Positions 46,901 to 54,698 of a stretch of 64,000 nucleotides of DNA are shown piece by piece; within the stretch, counting starts at the first letter, position 1, and each line of letters begins with the position of its first letter. The notes below the pieces were generated by a model. That model was given only the letters and a program-made list of their open reading frames with translations. It had not been told where the DNA came from and did no database searches. Made by a program: the position numbers and the translations under genes. The DNA is from Pirellulaceae bacterium. Lineage in GTDB: Bacteria > Planctomycetota > Planctomycetia > Pirellulales > Pirellulaceae. The DNA lies in assembly GCA_026004795.1 (NCBI GenBank), contig BPJV01000002.1:62001-126000 (forward strand), in the 5' to 3' direction.

Positions 46901-47087
46901 CGATTTTAAAACCGATGCCGTGCCCCCCACGAAAAAGCGGCAACGATGGTTGACCGACATGAAGAACCGTTATCAGCAGCAACTAGAGACTTATGCTGCG
47001 GCGATTGGCGCAACCCATGGCTTGTCACGCCACCAGGTCCGATGCACGCTCATGCTATTGCTCGCAGATGAAGTAATCGAATTCTGA
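40932..47087 (+). CDS. AddB-AddA-like fused helicase-nuclease
   Basis: One uninterrupted frame of 2,051 residues joins two proteins that are normally separate. Residues 1 to about 960 resemble AddB: VVVVLPTQAACRRLRELL, a helicase-like core without Walker A, then SVTAFRSYLACPYRFYLRYV near 665-680 and a RecB-type nuclease GRIDRIDYHPKTGRWAIWDYKTS near 805-828. Residues from about 985 are AddA/UvrD-like: RASAGTGKTFQLSNR (Walker A), ATTFTRKAAGEIAARV, LLLDEFQDTSPVQW (motif II) near 1345, VGDTKQAIYGWRGG, MTVHKSKGLEFDAVVLPL, YVAMTRARRALYVLAP near 1745, and a second nuclease GTIDRLVLLRRDGKAVGAEVIDFKTD near 1975. It should process double-strand breaks. Only one Cys follows the first nuclease, so the AddB iron-sulfur cluster seems lost. 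Confidence 0.88.
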   Translation: MSTTNRPQPRKADAPSRKFLGLKQPILWTVVDELMHRYQDGAGWDMRGVVVVLPTQAACRRLRELLAGRASEHGGALLPPHIITVGSLPERLYVPRFPFANGLVQELAWMDALRSLGPTELQLLAPSLTRNYGVAQWQEFARTLARLHRDLASDRMDFSHVLRVLGRNHPEYPRWEVLAQVQQAYLHRLDELELWDIQTARMRALDFDEVHTDERFHIVACVDMNRTQRGFVAAAADAVEIWIAAEEKDASLFDELGCVVAEQWTGVELTIDDGELLVGNSPIDQAELAVACVQRVSEGFTNQQITLGVPDASLVPHLKRQLHRQGLPARYAGGIPLRATEPGQLLVTVADYLRSDGEYETFARLVRHPAVEQMLTRGEDPLPSDYLVHLDSYYTQTLPPRAEPPKNMELHGAKVVEQLIERVEHWLAPLKQDRLPVDGWIEPIKRMLQAAYDRRTSDPDDPHDAPCLEATVVLATAIDELANLPPAAAPQWTSVETLDWLLQEIGEQGVPEARNPQALEMVGWLELPLDDAPVAIIAGMHDGVVPHSINADAFLPNSLRRQLGMEDNDRRLARDLYVLRTVLQTRRWVRLIAGKVDEQGDPLVPSRLLLACPLEQLPARIVHLTEADHVDRLPLAAPRADHQATAARRPLTIPRPEPDARLDAISVTAFRSYLACPYRFYLRYVKRLREVSDEALELDAGQFGDVVHWTLEEFGRQLPTCRDVRQIEEFLLAGLRQQVKNLYGDAPSPGVVLQMAQAEQRLRWFAQLQAERASEGWEIHHVELGVGQEDALWIGEGEERLKLVGRIDRIDYHPKTGRWAIWDYKTSGSGKRPEETHRQAGEWIDLQLPLYRWLAEHRGVDLDRLESVGYIILGKAKQDCSFAAARFTDADFQEADALATQIAAAVARGEFWPRDTDGPREVEFDDFPRVCQVGVRRFDRPPSPRRQHVTRETELGRPAAEVVQEARDRLRAQPERQRPPLPPKLIRASAGTGKTFQLSNRLLSILLSGQDVDGILATTFTRKAAGEIAARVLERLATACLDETMRDELQRHVEGGDVSAANCLVTLKRLACSLHRLRIATLDAYFGQIGQAMQFELALPAGWEILDPAQQRPFELEAVRLLVHTYGQEKLETLLQLMRKGETGTRIADDLHQVVQEGFGLWRCTTRAAWDQLPLRSPPSDEEFDAALQTIEAVPIGHKTGDRKRLELITLAHLGEWETLLEATLLVNALQEEPKYQRKALPPELVLALRVLWKRAVYEELVALKRQTLATADFLQAFDTVYQRLTHLHRRLSFADVTDVLGQWTRRFRGSQNLPGNASADEQVTRALVEHRLDCSIHHLLLDEFQDTSPVQWQILQPLAQECARQDGRRSLFCVGDTKQAIYGWRGGVAEVFDAVKRAVPACTEISLDRSYRSSQIVLDVVNEVFRRLPEHTNYLQCDAAVHKFATAFPQHVSERNDLTGYVCITSLTREQGEKKAERTEKLLHAAAQQIADLVRATSASIGVLLRKNEEVDHMIAALRALGVEASHEGGSPLSDAAAVQWVQSVLHVADHPGDKTCAFHVFSSSLADQLPDPVRGSARRLSQWIRDLTARRGFVGSIEALVDLIQPHVDWWDAFRLEQLCQMAIKYAPYFDGRLRKFEKWIDEQDVALPTDAQVKVMTVHKSKGLEFDAVVLPLATSDLASQGQEKLMPRFDDPCEPPDGVLRYVRKSLRSMLPPRWQQAFATHMERKVIESLCVWYVAMTRARRALYVLAPQQNSLEASFAGILHSLFPAADSSQDGDRRILVEHGQRHWFADLPPSSENATIAGTQRTKKASSDASPASENALPSAERPAARFMLRNVPLRKPSHVAASNQQHGRMGRAFAHSDPAARAVGTLLHALLADVQWIDDYHRDRQRAMTTLQRCLASDGVLPVELDKVIDTFHELVDQPRLRGLLSRQRYDDDNRPLDAVEVFCERPLLQLAGEELLVGTIDRLVLLRRDGKAVGAEVIDFKTDAVPPTKKRQRWLTDMKNRYQQQLETYAAAIGATHGLSRHQVRCTLMLLLADEVIEF

Positions 47088-47209
47088 CGCTCCGCGCCGT
47101 CGGCCGGTGCTACACGGCTGCGGTCGCCTATGTGGTAAGATGGCGATGCTGACGCATTGCGGCTGAAGATGATTACCGTCCCCACCATTCCCTTGCCTAG
47201 GAGCTGATC

Positions 47210-47575
47210 ATGTCGTTCTCTGTCACAGAAATTGCTGAGGGAAAGATCATTCGTGTCGAATTGCAGGGAAAGCTCACGAAAGAGGCCTACGAGATGTTCG
47301 TACCGCTGACCGAGGAGCGAATCAAGCAGTTCGGCAAGGTGCGCATGCTGGTAGTCTTGCGCGATTTTCACGGATGGGATGCGGGGGCCCTGTGGGAGGA
47401 CATCAAGTTCGACCTGAAGCACTTCAACCACATCGAACGGTTGGCGATTGTGGGGGAATCGAAATGGGAAAAGGGCATGGCCGTGTTCTGCCGCGTGTTT
47501 ACGACGGCGAAGATCAAGTATTTCGACATCAATGAACTGGAGGAAGCGGAGCAGTGGATTCGAGAAGGGTTGTAA
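47210..47575 (+). CDS. SpoIIAA-like (STAS/SEC14-type) protein
   Basis: A 121-residue protein with AGGAG before its ATG. The alternating strands and helices (IIRVELQGKLTKEAYEMFVPLTEERI, RMLVVLRDFHGW, FNHIERLAIVGESKWEKGM, IKYFDINELEEAEQWI) match the SpoIIAA-like family, a CRAL/TRIO- or STAS-like fold of unknown function. No phosphorylatable Ser motif of true anti-sigma antagonists is evident. It follows the fusion gene by about 120 bases, not obviously in its operon. Confidence 0.85.
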   Translation: MSFSVTEIAEGKIIRVELQGKLTKEAYEMFVPLTEERIKQFGKVRMLVVLRDFHGWDAGALWEDIKFDLKHFNHIERLAIVGESKWEKGMAVFCRVFTTAKIKYFDINELEEAEQWIREGL

Positions 47576-47719
47576 AAGGCTTTTCCGGATCGCTCGCTGC
47601 AATCCTCGATCGACGACCGTCGGTGGCGCAGACGTTTGCGGTTCTCGATGTGGCGATGGCTGGCCTGCGAGAGTTGTTGATGTCGCTTGCCATGGTGAGC
47701 GTCGATTCGCTGCACGCCC

Positions 47720-48334
47720 TCAAGGTTGCATCGTGCGATATGGGGAGTAGCTGTAGTACTTCGGACAACGGTCGAGACGGATATGCAGCCAAGGGACTCC
47801 CGCCCCAGCGGTGTTGACCCACACCGGCTGATCCCGCACTAGACGCAGTGCTTCCCGCGCCACATGCTGCCACAGTGCAACAATTTGTCGTTCGGGTGCC
47901 GTCCGCAAGAAGGCGAGCAGGTGCGCGTAGTCGATGTTCTTTGTCGTTGGGCCTGCCGCGTGGCGACCTGGCACGGGACAAGGCACGACCAGCAAGGCGT
48001 CTTTACCTAGTGAAGGGAACGCGGCAGTTTGCGCTGGCGTAAAATAAGGAGCGAACGCGTCAGGGGCTGCAGGCTTCCGCAATCGAGGGCGCGGTACGAT
48101 AACGCACTCAAAACGCCGTTGGTAGCGTGAGGGGCCGAGTACCGCAACTTCCCAACGCGCGGCCGCATAGGGCAGCTCGATCAGGGCGTGGGTCAGGTCC
48201 CGACTGAATTGCCGCTCCGTGGCCAAACCGGTGAAGAACTCCTGCATCGACAACATGCGTCCCCGCGCATCGCCCCAATGGAGCTTTATCCCTTTCCCTC
48301 CAACCAGCGGCGTAAGATGCGGATGCCATGTCAT
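47720..48334 (-). CDS. Conserved protein of unknown function (DUF6940-like)
   Basis: A 204-residue protein without signal peptide. I recognise the pattern of a conserved uncharacterised family: ARWEVAVLGPSRYQRRFECVIV, KDALLVVPCPVP, YAHLLAFLRTAPERQIVALW, and the strong C-terminal block PVWVNTAGAGVPWLHIRLD with CPKYYSYSPYR. The conserved aromatic and basic residues at the end suggest a binding site. Function unknown. It lies 14 bases after the stop of the upstream minus-strand gene and is likely translated with it. Confidence 0.7.
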   Translation of the reverse strand: MTWHPHLTPLVGGKGIKLHWGDARGRMLSMQEFFTGLATERQFSRDLTHALIELPYAAARWEVAVLGPSRYQRRFECVIVPRPRLRKPAAPDAFAPYFTPAQTAAFPSLGKDALLVVPCPVPGRHAAGPTTKNIDYAHLLAFLRTAPERQIVALWQHVAREALRLVRDQPVWVNTAGAGVPWLHIRLDRCPKYYSYSPYRTMQP

Positions 48335-48348
48335 AGTGGCTACTGGCG

Positions 48349-48726
48349 CTACGGGTCAGAGTCCGTCGACGGCTGGATCAAGCAGTGGAAACCAATGCAC
48401 GGTGTTTCTGATTGTTCGCATTCCTCTTCCGCTTGGCGAAGCAACGCGTTGATCTCTGCCAAATGTTTGGGGCTGAGCGCGGCGGACACCAAATGCTGTT
48501 GGCCATCAGGACTGACCAAGACCGTGGTCAATACGGCGACCGTATTGGGATGTTGCAGAGCTGCCAGAACGTGCTCTCCAATTTGTTGCGGTGCCCCTTT
48601 GATCGTCGTAATGAACTGAGTGACCTGATCGTCCCCGGCCACCGTACCGTTCGCCGGTGACGGCGCGTCGGGCGAATCGGCATTGGCACGAAGCTTTCGG
48701 GGCGATGGTTGAGGACTATTTTCCAT
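48349..48726 (-). CDS. Hypothetical protein
   Basis: A 125-residue protein. After a Pro/Ser/Asp-rich first 30 residues comes a compact region with QVTQFITTIKGAPQQIGEHVLAALQHPNTVAVLTTVLVSPDGQQHLVSAALSPKHLAEINALLRQAEEE, which looks like a folded alpha/beta unit with an ending helix. I do not recognise the family. It is the first gene of a two-gene minus-strand unit with the DUF6940-like gene. Confidence 0.55.
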   Translation of the reverse strand: MENSPQPSPRKLRANADSPDAPSPANGTVAGDDQVTQFITTIKGAPQQIGEHVLAALQHPNTVAVLTTVLVSPDGQQHLVSAALSPKHLAEINALLRQAEEECEQSETPCIGFHCLIQPSTDSDP

Positions 48727-49054
48727 TGGTCGGTTCGCCTTGTAACGAGTCGTGGGCCAGTGAAACGCATCACCACGTAGCAGACGAGGAAAACGACCAT
48801 ACCAGCACGCTATGGGATCCTGCCTGCTACGTTTACAATGTGGTCATTTCGCTGTCCCGCGCACACCCCAAAACCGCGGCCGATGGTGAACACCGATACG
48901 CACTGCCTGGTGTGGTGGGCGGCGACATCCCGGTAGGAATCCCCTGAACAACTTACGACTTATCGTAGCTTGCCGGACGATCACCTCCGACGCTTCTCGG
49001 CGCGATGAGGCCTATCTGCAAGTTTATACGAAACGCGAAGTAAAGAGGAACAAC
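48727..49054. other. Divergent intergenic region, promoter expected
   Basis: About 330 bases between divergent genes. TACAAT around 48834 could serve as a -10 box toward the aminotransferase, but no matching -35 is seen. AGAGGA sits just before the ATG at 49055. No gene is supported here. Confidence 0.35.
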
Positions 49055-50242
49055 ATGAGCACATCGAAGCGAGCAACGGATCATCCGCCTCACCGTGTAT
49101 TACTAGGCCCTGGCCCCAGCGACGTCGATCCACGTGTTCTGCGTGCCTTGGCGGCTCCTACGCTAGGACACCTCGATCCGGAGTACCTGAGCATTATGGA
49201 TGAGACCAGGGAGTTGATGCGTCAGGTCTTTCAGACGCGCAACGAAATGACGATCGCCGTGTCGGGGACCGGATCGGCGGGGATGGAGGCCTGCATTTGC
49301 AACTTGGTGGAGCCGGGCGACGAGGTCCTCATCGGCGTCAACGGCGTGTTCGGAGGCCGCATGAAGGACGTCGCCGAGCGGTATGGTGCCGTGGTGCACA
49401 CTGTAGAAGCGGAATGGGGCAAGGCGATCGATCCACAACAGGTGGCCGACGCGTTCGCTAAGCACCCTCACATCAGGGCGGTCGGTATCGTCCACGCGGA
49501 GACAAGCACCGGGGAGCATCAACCTGTGGAGGAGATCGCTCATCTGGTGCGCCAGCACGACGCGTTGTTGATCGTCGACGCGGTGACCAGTCTCGGCGGA
49601 TTGCCCGTGCAGATTGATCAATGGGGCATCGATGCTTGCTACAGTGGCACGCAGAAATGCTTGAGTTGCCCGCCTGGTTTAGCGCCAGTGACGTTCTCCT
49701 CCCGTGCTTTAGAACGCATCGATGCGCGAAAGACCAAAGTGACGAGCTGGTATCTCGACGTCACCATGTTGCGCAATTATTGGGGCGAGCAGCGAGTCTA
49801 CCACCACACTGCCCCGATCAATATGACCTACGCCCTGCGCGAAGCATTGCGGATGGTCGTCGAAGAGGGGATCGAACAGCGCATCGCTCGGCATCGTCGC
49901 CACCATTTGATGCTTAGAGCCGGTTTGGAGGCCCTGGGATTGGAGTACATTCCCGAACATCCATTGACGACCCTCAATGCCGTCCGTGTTCCTGAAGGTG
50001 TGGACGATGCCGTCGTTCGTGGCCGGTTGTTGAACGAGTTCGGCATTGAGATCGGTGCCGGACTGGGCCCGTTCAAGGGTCAAGCCTGGCGTATCGGGTT
50101 GATGGGGTCCAGTTCCACGCCACGTAACGTCTTGCTGGTACTCGGTGCCTTGGAGTTTCTGCTACGCGACATCGGCTACACCGGTGGCAGTGGTTCCGCA
50201 ATCGAGGCAGCGAGAGAGGTCGAACTCAGCGCCGCGGGGTGA
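49055..50242 (+). CDS. Alanine/serine--glyoxylate aminotransferase
   Basis: A 395-residue class V pyridoxal-phosphate aminotransferase. Key features: [14 protein letters not shown] at the start, [22 protein letters not shown] with the cofactor phosphate loop, [29 protein letters not shown] with the Asp that binds the pyridine N, and [15 protein letters not shown] with the Schiff-base Lys. It converts glyoxylate to glycine using alanine or serine. The glycolate oxidase gene follows after 26 bases, so the pair forms a glycolate-to-glycine route. AGAGGA precedes the ATG. Donor specificity cannot be told by eye. Confidence 0.92.
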   Translation: MSTSKRATDHPPHRVLLGPGPSDVDPRVLRALAAPTLGHLDPEYLSIMDETRELMRQVFQTRNEMTIAVSGTGSAGMEACICNLVEPGDEVLIGVNGVFGGRMKDVAERYGAVVHTVEAEWGKAIDPQQVADAFAKHPHIRAVGIVHAETSTGEHQPVEEIAHLVRQHDALLIVDAVTSLGGLPVQIDQWGIDACYSGTQKCLSCPPGLAPVTFSSRALERIDARKTKVTSWYLDVTMLRNYWGEQRVYHHTAPINMTYALREALRMVVEEGIEQRIARHRRHHLMLRAGLEALGLEYIPEHPLTTLNAVRVPEGVDDAVVRGRLLNEFGIEIGAGLGPFKGQAWRIGLMGSSSTPRNVLLVLGALEFLLRDIGYTGGSGSAIEAAREVELSAAG

Positions 50243-50268
50243 TTCAGATTTCTTGACGAGAAGAAGCA

Positions 50269-51714
50269 ATGACCGATCGAATGCTCGACAGCCTACATCG
50301 TTTGCTTCCCCCTGATCGATTTGTCGAATCCCCGAGCGCGCAAGTAGCCTACCAGAGTGATGGCCTGACCGCGTTGGCCATGAAACCTCGCAGCGTGGTC
50401 GTGCCCCGTTCGGTCGATGAGGTGATCCGCGTGGTTCGTTGGTGTCATGAAACATCAACTCCCTTTGTGGCGCGGGGTAGCGGGACGAGCCTCTCGGGAG
50501 GCTCGTTGCCTCACCCAGACGGGATCGTCATCAGTCTGCATCGACTGCATCGCATCTTGGAGATCGATGCCGCCAATCGCACGGCTGTAGTTGAACCGGG
50601 GGTGATCAATTCCCAGTTGTCCACTGCCGTGGCGCCGCACGGATTGTACTACGCACCGGATCCCAGCAGCCAACAGGTGTGTACCATCGGCGGAAATCTT
50701 GCCTTCAACTCTGGAGGAGCCCATTGCCTGAAGTACGGAATGACCAGCAATCACCTCTTGGGGATGCGTTTCGTCTTGGCCGATGGAGAAGTGGTCGAAG
50801 TGGGCTCCGACAGTGGACAAGTTGTTGGCCCGGATTGGTTGGGGCTGCTGGTCGGCAGTGAAGGACTGTTGGGAATCGCCTTAGAAATCCGGGTGCGGTT
50901 GATGCCTCGTCCGGAAAGTTTTCATACCGTGCTGGCGGGCTATGCCACGCTCCAGGAAGCGGGCAATGCCGTAGCGGCCATTATCGCCAGCGGTCTCCTG
51001 CCGGCGGCTATCGAAATCATGGATCGCCTGTCGATGGATGCTGCCACGAAAGCCGTGGGGGTGAATTATCCGGCTGACGTCGAAGCGGTACTGATTGTGG
51101 AGTTGGACGGCAATGCAGAAGCGGTAGCCGAAGAACGTAGACAACTAGACCAACTTCTCCACTCGACCGGCGCGACAGCGGTATTGGTGGCCAAAGACGC
51201 TGACGAGCGAGCAACGATCTGGAAGGGGCGCAAAAGCGTGTTCTCCGCGGTCGGTCGCCTCAGTCCCGACTTCATTGTGCAGGACGGCGTTGTCCCACGC
51301 AGCAAGCTGGGATTCGCCCTGCAACGCATCGAACAATTGGCAACGGAGACAGGTCTGCGCGTGGCCAACGTCTTCCATGCCGGCGACGGCAATTTGCACC
51401 CGCTGATTCTCTTCGACGGACGCGTCGAGGGAGAACTGGAACGGGCCGAAGCGCTGGCCGCGCGCATCGTCGCCATGTGCATCGAATTGGGCGGATCGAT
51501 TACGGGCGAACATGGCGTGGGGATGGAGAAGCGGCAGTTGCTCCCCAACCAGTTCTCCGCCGACTCCATCGACTGGATGCGGCGGGTGCGGTTAGCCTGC
51601 GACCCGTATGAAATCGCCAATCGCGGCAAAATGTTTCCCGACGCGGAGGCCCCCGCTTTGAGTCTTTATGGTCTACACCCACTGGAAAAAGCCGGTATCG
51701 CCTCGCGGATGTAA
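50269..51714 (+). CDS. glcD: Glycolate oxidase, FAD-binding subunit
   Basis: The 481-residue protein oxidises glycolate (or D-lactate) to glyoxylate. It has the VAO-type FAD domain ([68 protein letters not shown]), VGSEGLLGI, and the C-terminal FAD-oxidase cap with [14 protein letters not shown] and [18 protein letters not shown] ending in NRGKMFP. This is the GlcD pattern. No glcE or glcF follows; the next gene is convergent, so it may use another electron acceptor. Operon partner of the glyoxylate aminotransferase. Confidence 0.92.
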   Translation: MTDRMLDSLHRLLPPDRFVESPSAQVAYQSDGLTALAMKPRSVVVPRSVDEVIRVVRWCHETSTPFVARGSGTSLSGGSLPHPDGIVISLHRLHRILEIDAANRTAVVEPGVINSQLSTAVAPHGLYYAPDPSSQQVCTIGGNLAFNSGGAHCLKYGMTSNHLLGMRFVLADGEVVEVGSDSGQVVGPDWLGLLVGSEGLLGIALEIRVRLMPRPESFHTVLAGYATLQEAGNAVAAIIASGLLPAAIEIMDRLSMDAATKAVGVNYPADVEAVLIVELDGNAEAVAEERRQLDQLLHSTGATAVLVAKDADERATIWKGRKSVFSAVGRLSPDFIVQDGVVPRSKLGFALQRIEQLATETGLRVANVFHAGDGNLHPLILFDGRVEGELERAEALAARIVAMCIELGGSITGEHGVGMEKRQLLPNQFSADSIDWMRRVRLACDPYEIANRGKMFPDAEAPALSLYGLHPLEKAGIASRM

Positions 51715-51727
51715 CCGGCGAACCTCG

Positions 51728-54280
51728 CTAGCGCTGATCATTGTAAACCAGCGTACCAATCTCCTTCACCATGGCGACCGGCCAATTGCTACTTGTCACT
51801 TGAGCACGAACAACTCGGGATCCCTCCTGCCCGTGAACTACCTGAAACCGGATGACTAATCGCTCATTCTCCGCCACGTGCGCAACAGGGGCGAATAGCA
51901 GTTGATTGCCCTGCACTTGATAATCGACGGGCGCTTGAACCGCGTCGACCTGCGACCCGGCAGGCAGTTCGATCGCCAGCCGCACATCGCGATCCGGCTT
52001 GTTACCCACATTGGTCAGCTCCACCGTGTAGGTCGTTCGCGCGCCGACCTCGACCGTGCCATTATCCTGCGAGATGGCGAAAGCAAGCTGCGAAAGCCCA
52101 TCGACGGCAATCTCCGTTTCCGCCTCGGCCGACACATTGAGATCGCCGCGCGCATTGAACCGAATGATTTGCGGTCCGATGGCCACCGGCAAAACAGTCA
52201 GTTCTACTGGTGCCGTTTGGCCGGGCGGCAATTCATGCAATCCCCATGTCACGGAGTGGGTGGAGGGGTCATAGGCACCATGATTATTGGTCGACACGAA
52301 CTTTAGTCCTGCCGGCAGGTGAGCGACGAAATCGAGGTTGGTGGCTGCTGCCGTTCCCGAATTCTGGACGGCGATATTGACCGTAGCCTGACGCTCCAAG
52401 TAGCGGCGGCGGGGAGCCATCACGGCGGCGCGCAATTCGGGCGCGAGAACATCGACCCCCAACTGCTGCTCAGCCAGAATACCGTCGTCGGTCACAGCAC
52501 GCACGACGCATGCTCCCGATCCTGGAGCAATAGCCGACACGGCGAGCGCAATCCGTTTGGTTTCTCCCGGTCGAATGTCCCCCATCACTGCTTCTAGTTG
52601 CGTATCGCCGCTTTCATGTCGCACGATCTGCGGCAAATCCGCTTCCAGCCGAACACTCTCTGCCGTCCCACTCCCCAGATTCTGAACACTGACGTTGACG
52701 ACGTGGCTGTCGCCGATCAGCGTGCTGGTGGGACCTACCATCTCGATCTGCAGCTTCGGCCGTGTCGCCACCGTTCGTGCCGAGGCCAAAGCAACGAATT
52801 GCACCGCCGCCACGCTTCCCAACTCCCCCTCTTCCACAGGCATCACTTGGACCGTAATCGTGCGTTCGTCTCCCGGTGGCAACTCTCCCAGCTCCCATAC
52901 CAGTACGCCGTCGGCCGTCGGCGACGTCGTCGGAATCGACTCCACGAAGCGGGCTCCTTGTGGCACTCGATCAACAACCGTGACCCCGCGTGCCGGCACG
53001 GCGCCGGCATTGCGCACGCTGAGGACCAGCGATGCCGGTTTACCGACATGCGACTCATCAGGCGCCCGTTTTTCAATCACCAACACCGGGTTCTGAATGC
53101 CATCCAGTTGTCTCGGTCCCGGTCGATCACTGGGGTCGGGCAGATCACCGCCGGAAAAACCACGTTTGGGCGATGCCGTGGTCGTGCGCGGCAAACCAGT
53201 CATGGGGCCGCTCGAGGGAGCCTCCGCCGAGGAGGCAATCCCTGCCGCGTTACCCGCTACCGAGTACGGTTCCGACATCGGCTTTTCCACCGGAACCGGC
53301 GCCGGTCGGCCGGTCGATTCAGCGCCTGCCCTTACGGGTTCGCCCGAGGCATCGGGAACTGGATGCGTCTTGCCCACCTCGCCGACTGGGCGTTGAAATC
53401 CGGCGGGGGCCCCCAGGGGAGGATGGCTGCCATTACCAGACATTCCCGGGGCTGCGGGGATGGCCACCATCTCCGGCTCCGGATCCGACAATGTCCTTCG
53501 CGATGATGCCAATTGATAGGAATCTGAGATTCTGGGCGTAGCCCCAGCGGACGTATCGCCCATATTCACCCCGGTCGGAAACGTGGGCGCAACCGGCCCG
53601 CCGACGCCTCCATCGCCTTGAGCACCCTGGCGCGGCACCCCCGTTGGCGATTCCTCCAACTGGGGAGCCTCCACCGTGGCAGGCATGGGCGCTGCAGCCC
53701 GAGGTTCATCCCCCGGGGGCTGGGGAAGGGCGGGCAAACTAGGGAGCGGCCCAGGTTCCTGCTCCATCGATGCCTTCGCAGCGCCTACTGCTACCGCGGG
53801 TAGCTGCGGCAATGCCCCGGCAGCCAATTCCACGGGCGGACCTGCCGGTGCACGTGCGGCAGTCCCCCCAGCCAATGCTACTTCCTGGTCTACGTCCGCG
53901 TCGTCGGCCAACCGCATCGATGACGATGCATCGGTTCGCAAGGGATTCTCCACGGAATCGTCCGCCTCCCATCCTGCTTTGGGCAACGCCGTGCTTTCAG
54001 AAAGCTGCGTCGAGCGGGGAACGCTTGGCAGCCCACCGTTGTTGGCTCGCACCACTGCCCCTGTTTCCTCCGCAGCGACCAACGCTTCATTGCTTGGCAA
54101 AGCCTCATTCGTGCTGGGCATTCTAGCCACTTGGATCGGTACCGCCGGCTCGGAAGCAGGTTTTGGTGGATCGAACGGCTCTCGATGGCGATTGCGTGCA
54201 TCGTGCTGAGCCACTGCCAAAGCCGCAACGCCCAACAAGATCACACCACCCGTGGCGGCAATTCGCGTGATCGTTTTCAT
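51728..54280 (-). CDS. Exported DUF11-repeat surface protein
   Basis: The 850-residue protein begins with a signal peptide (ITRIAATGGVILLGVAALAVAQH). Residues about 30-400 are low-complexity, rich in Pro, Ala, Gly, Ser and Glu. Residues about 400-850 hold four immunoglobulin-like repeats of the DUF11/conserved-repeat type, each with a hallmark such as LVLSVRNAGAVPARGVTVVDRVPQG, VNVSVQNLGSGTAESVRLEADLP, VNIAVQNSGTAAATNLDFVAHLP and YTVELTNVGNKPDRDVRLAIELP. Such proteins form part of the planctomycete cell envelope. There is no sorting or autotransporter motif. It is convergent with glcD, only 13 bases between stops. Confidence 0.85.
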   Translation of the reverse strand: MKTITRIAATGGVILLGVAALAVAQHDARNRHREPFDPPKPASEPAVPIQVARMPSTNEALPSNEALVAAEETGAVVRANNGGLPSVPRSTQLSESTALPKAGWEADDSVENPLRTDASSSMRLADDADVDQEVALAGGTAARAPAGPPVELAAGALPQLPAVAVGAAKASMEQEPGPLPSLPALPQPPGDEPRAAAPMPATVEAPQLEESPTGVPRQGAQGDGGVGGPVAPTFPTGVNMGDTSAGATPRISDSYQLASSRRTLSDPEPEMVAIPAAPGMSGNGSHPPLGAPAGFQRPVGEVGKTHPVPDASGEPVRAGAESTGRPAPVPVEKPMSEPYSVAGNAAGIASSAEAPSSGPMTGLPRTTTASPKRGFSGGDLPDPSDRPGPRQLDGIQNPVLVIEKRAPDESHVGKPASLVLSVRNAGAVPARGVTVVDRVPQGARFVESIPTTSPTADGVLVWELGELPPGDERTITVQVMPVEEGELGSVAAVQFVALASARTVATRPKLQIEMVGPTSTLIGDSHVVNVSVQNLGSGTAESVRLEADLPQIVRHESGDTQLEAVMGDIRPGETKRIALAVSAIAPGSGACVVRAVTDDGILAEQQLGVDVLAPELRAAVMAPRRRYLERQATVNIAVQNSGTAAATNLDFVAHLPAGLKFVSTNNHGAYDPSTHSVTWGLHELPPGQTAPVELTVLPVAIGPQIIRFNARGDLNVSAEAETEIAVDGLSQLAFAISQDNGTVEVGARTTYTVELTNVGNKPDRDVRLAIELPAGSQVDAVQAPVDYQVQGNQLLFAPVAHVAENERLVIRFQVVHGQEGSRVVRAQVTSSNWPVAMVKEIGTLVYNDQR

Positions 54281-54698
54281 AAGCGGACCATCCCTGTCGA
54301 CGCCCTACGTACCATCCAGTGAATTCTTCCAGCGTGAGTGGGAGGACAAAACATCATCCGCGCGATCGCATGGATCCTTGCCGGTATGGCACCGGATGCT
54401 ATTGCCCTACCACCACCTCAACGTCCTGTTCTCTGCGGCCAAGCGAAACCAATATGCCTTTACCTTCCGCTCACCCAGAGTTTAAACATGGTGGTAGCAA
54501 ATTCGAGGGGGATATTGAAAGCCCAAATTGCCTGCATGCGACAGAATCCCACCATCCCGTTACCACGACGTCTTACGGCGTTAGGACGCCCGTCGATGCG
54601 GCGGCAGCAAGTGACGGCCGCGGCTGGCGAAAGCCACCGGGGCGGCGCGAGCGACCGCCAAACGGAGCGATCCACAACCAGCGGACAGATCAGTTATT
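54281..54698. other. Intergenic region, nothing recognised
   Basis: About 420 bases between the start of the DUF11-type gene and the stop of the transporter gene, both on the minus strand. Long plus-strand frames here overlap the transporter and have no protein-like character. The promoter of the DUF11-type gene is presumably here. Confidence 0.4.
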
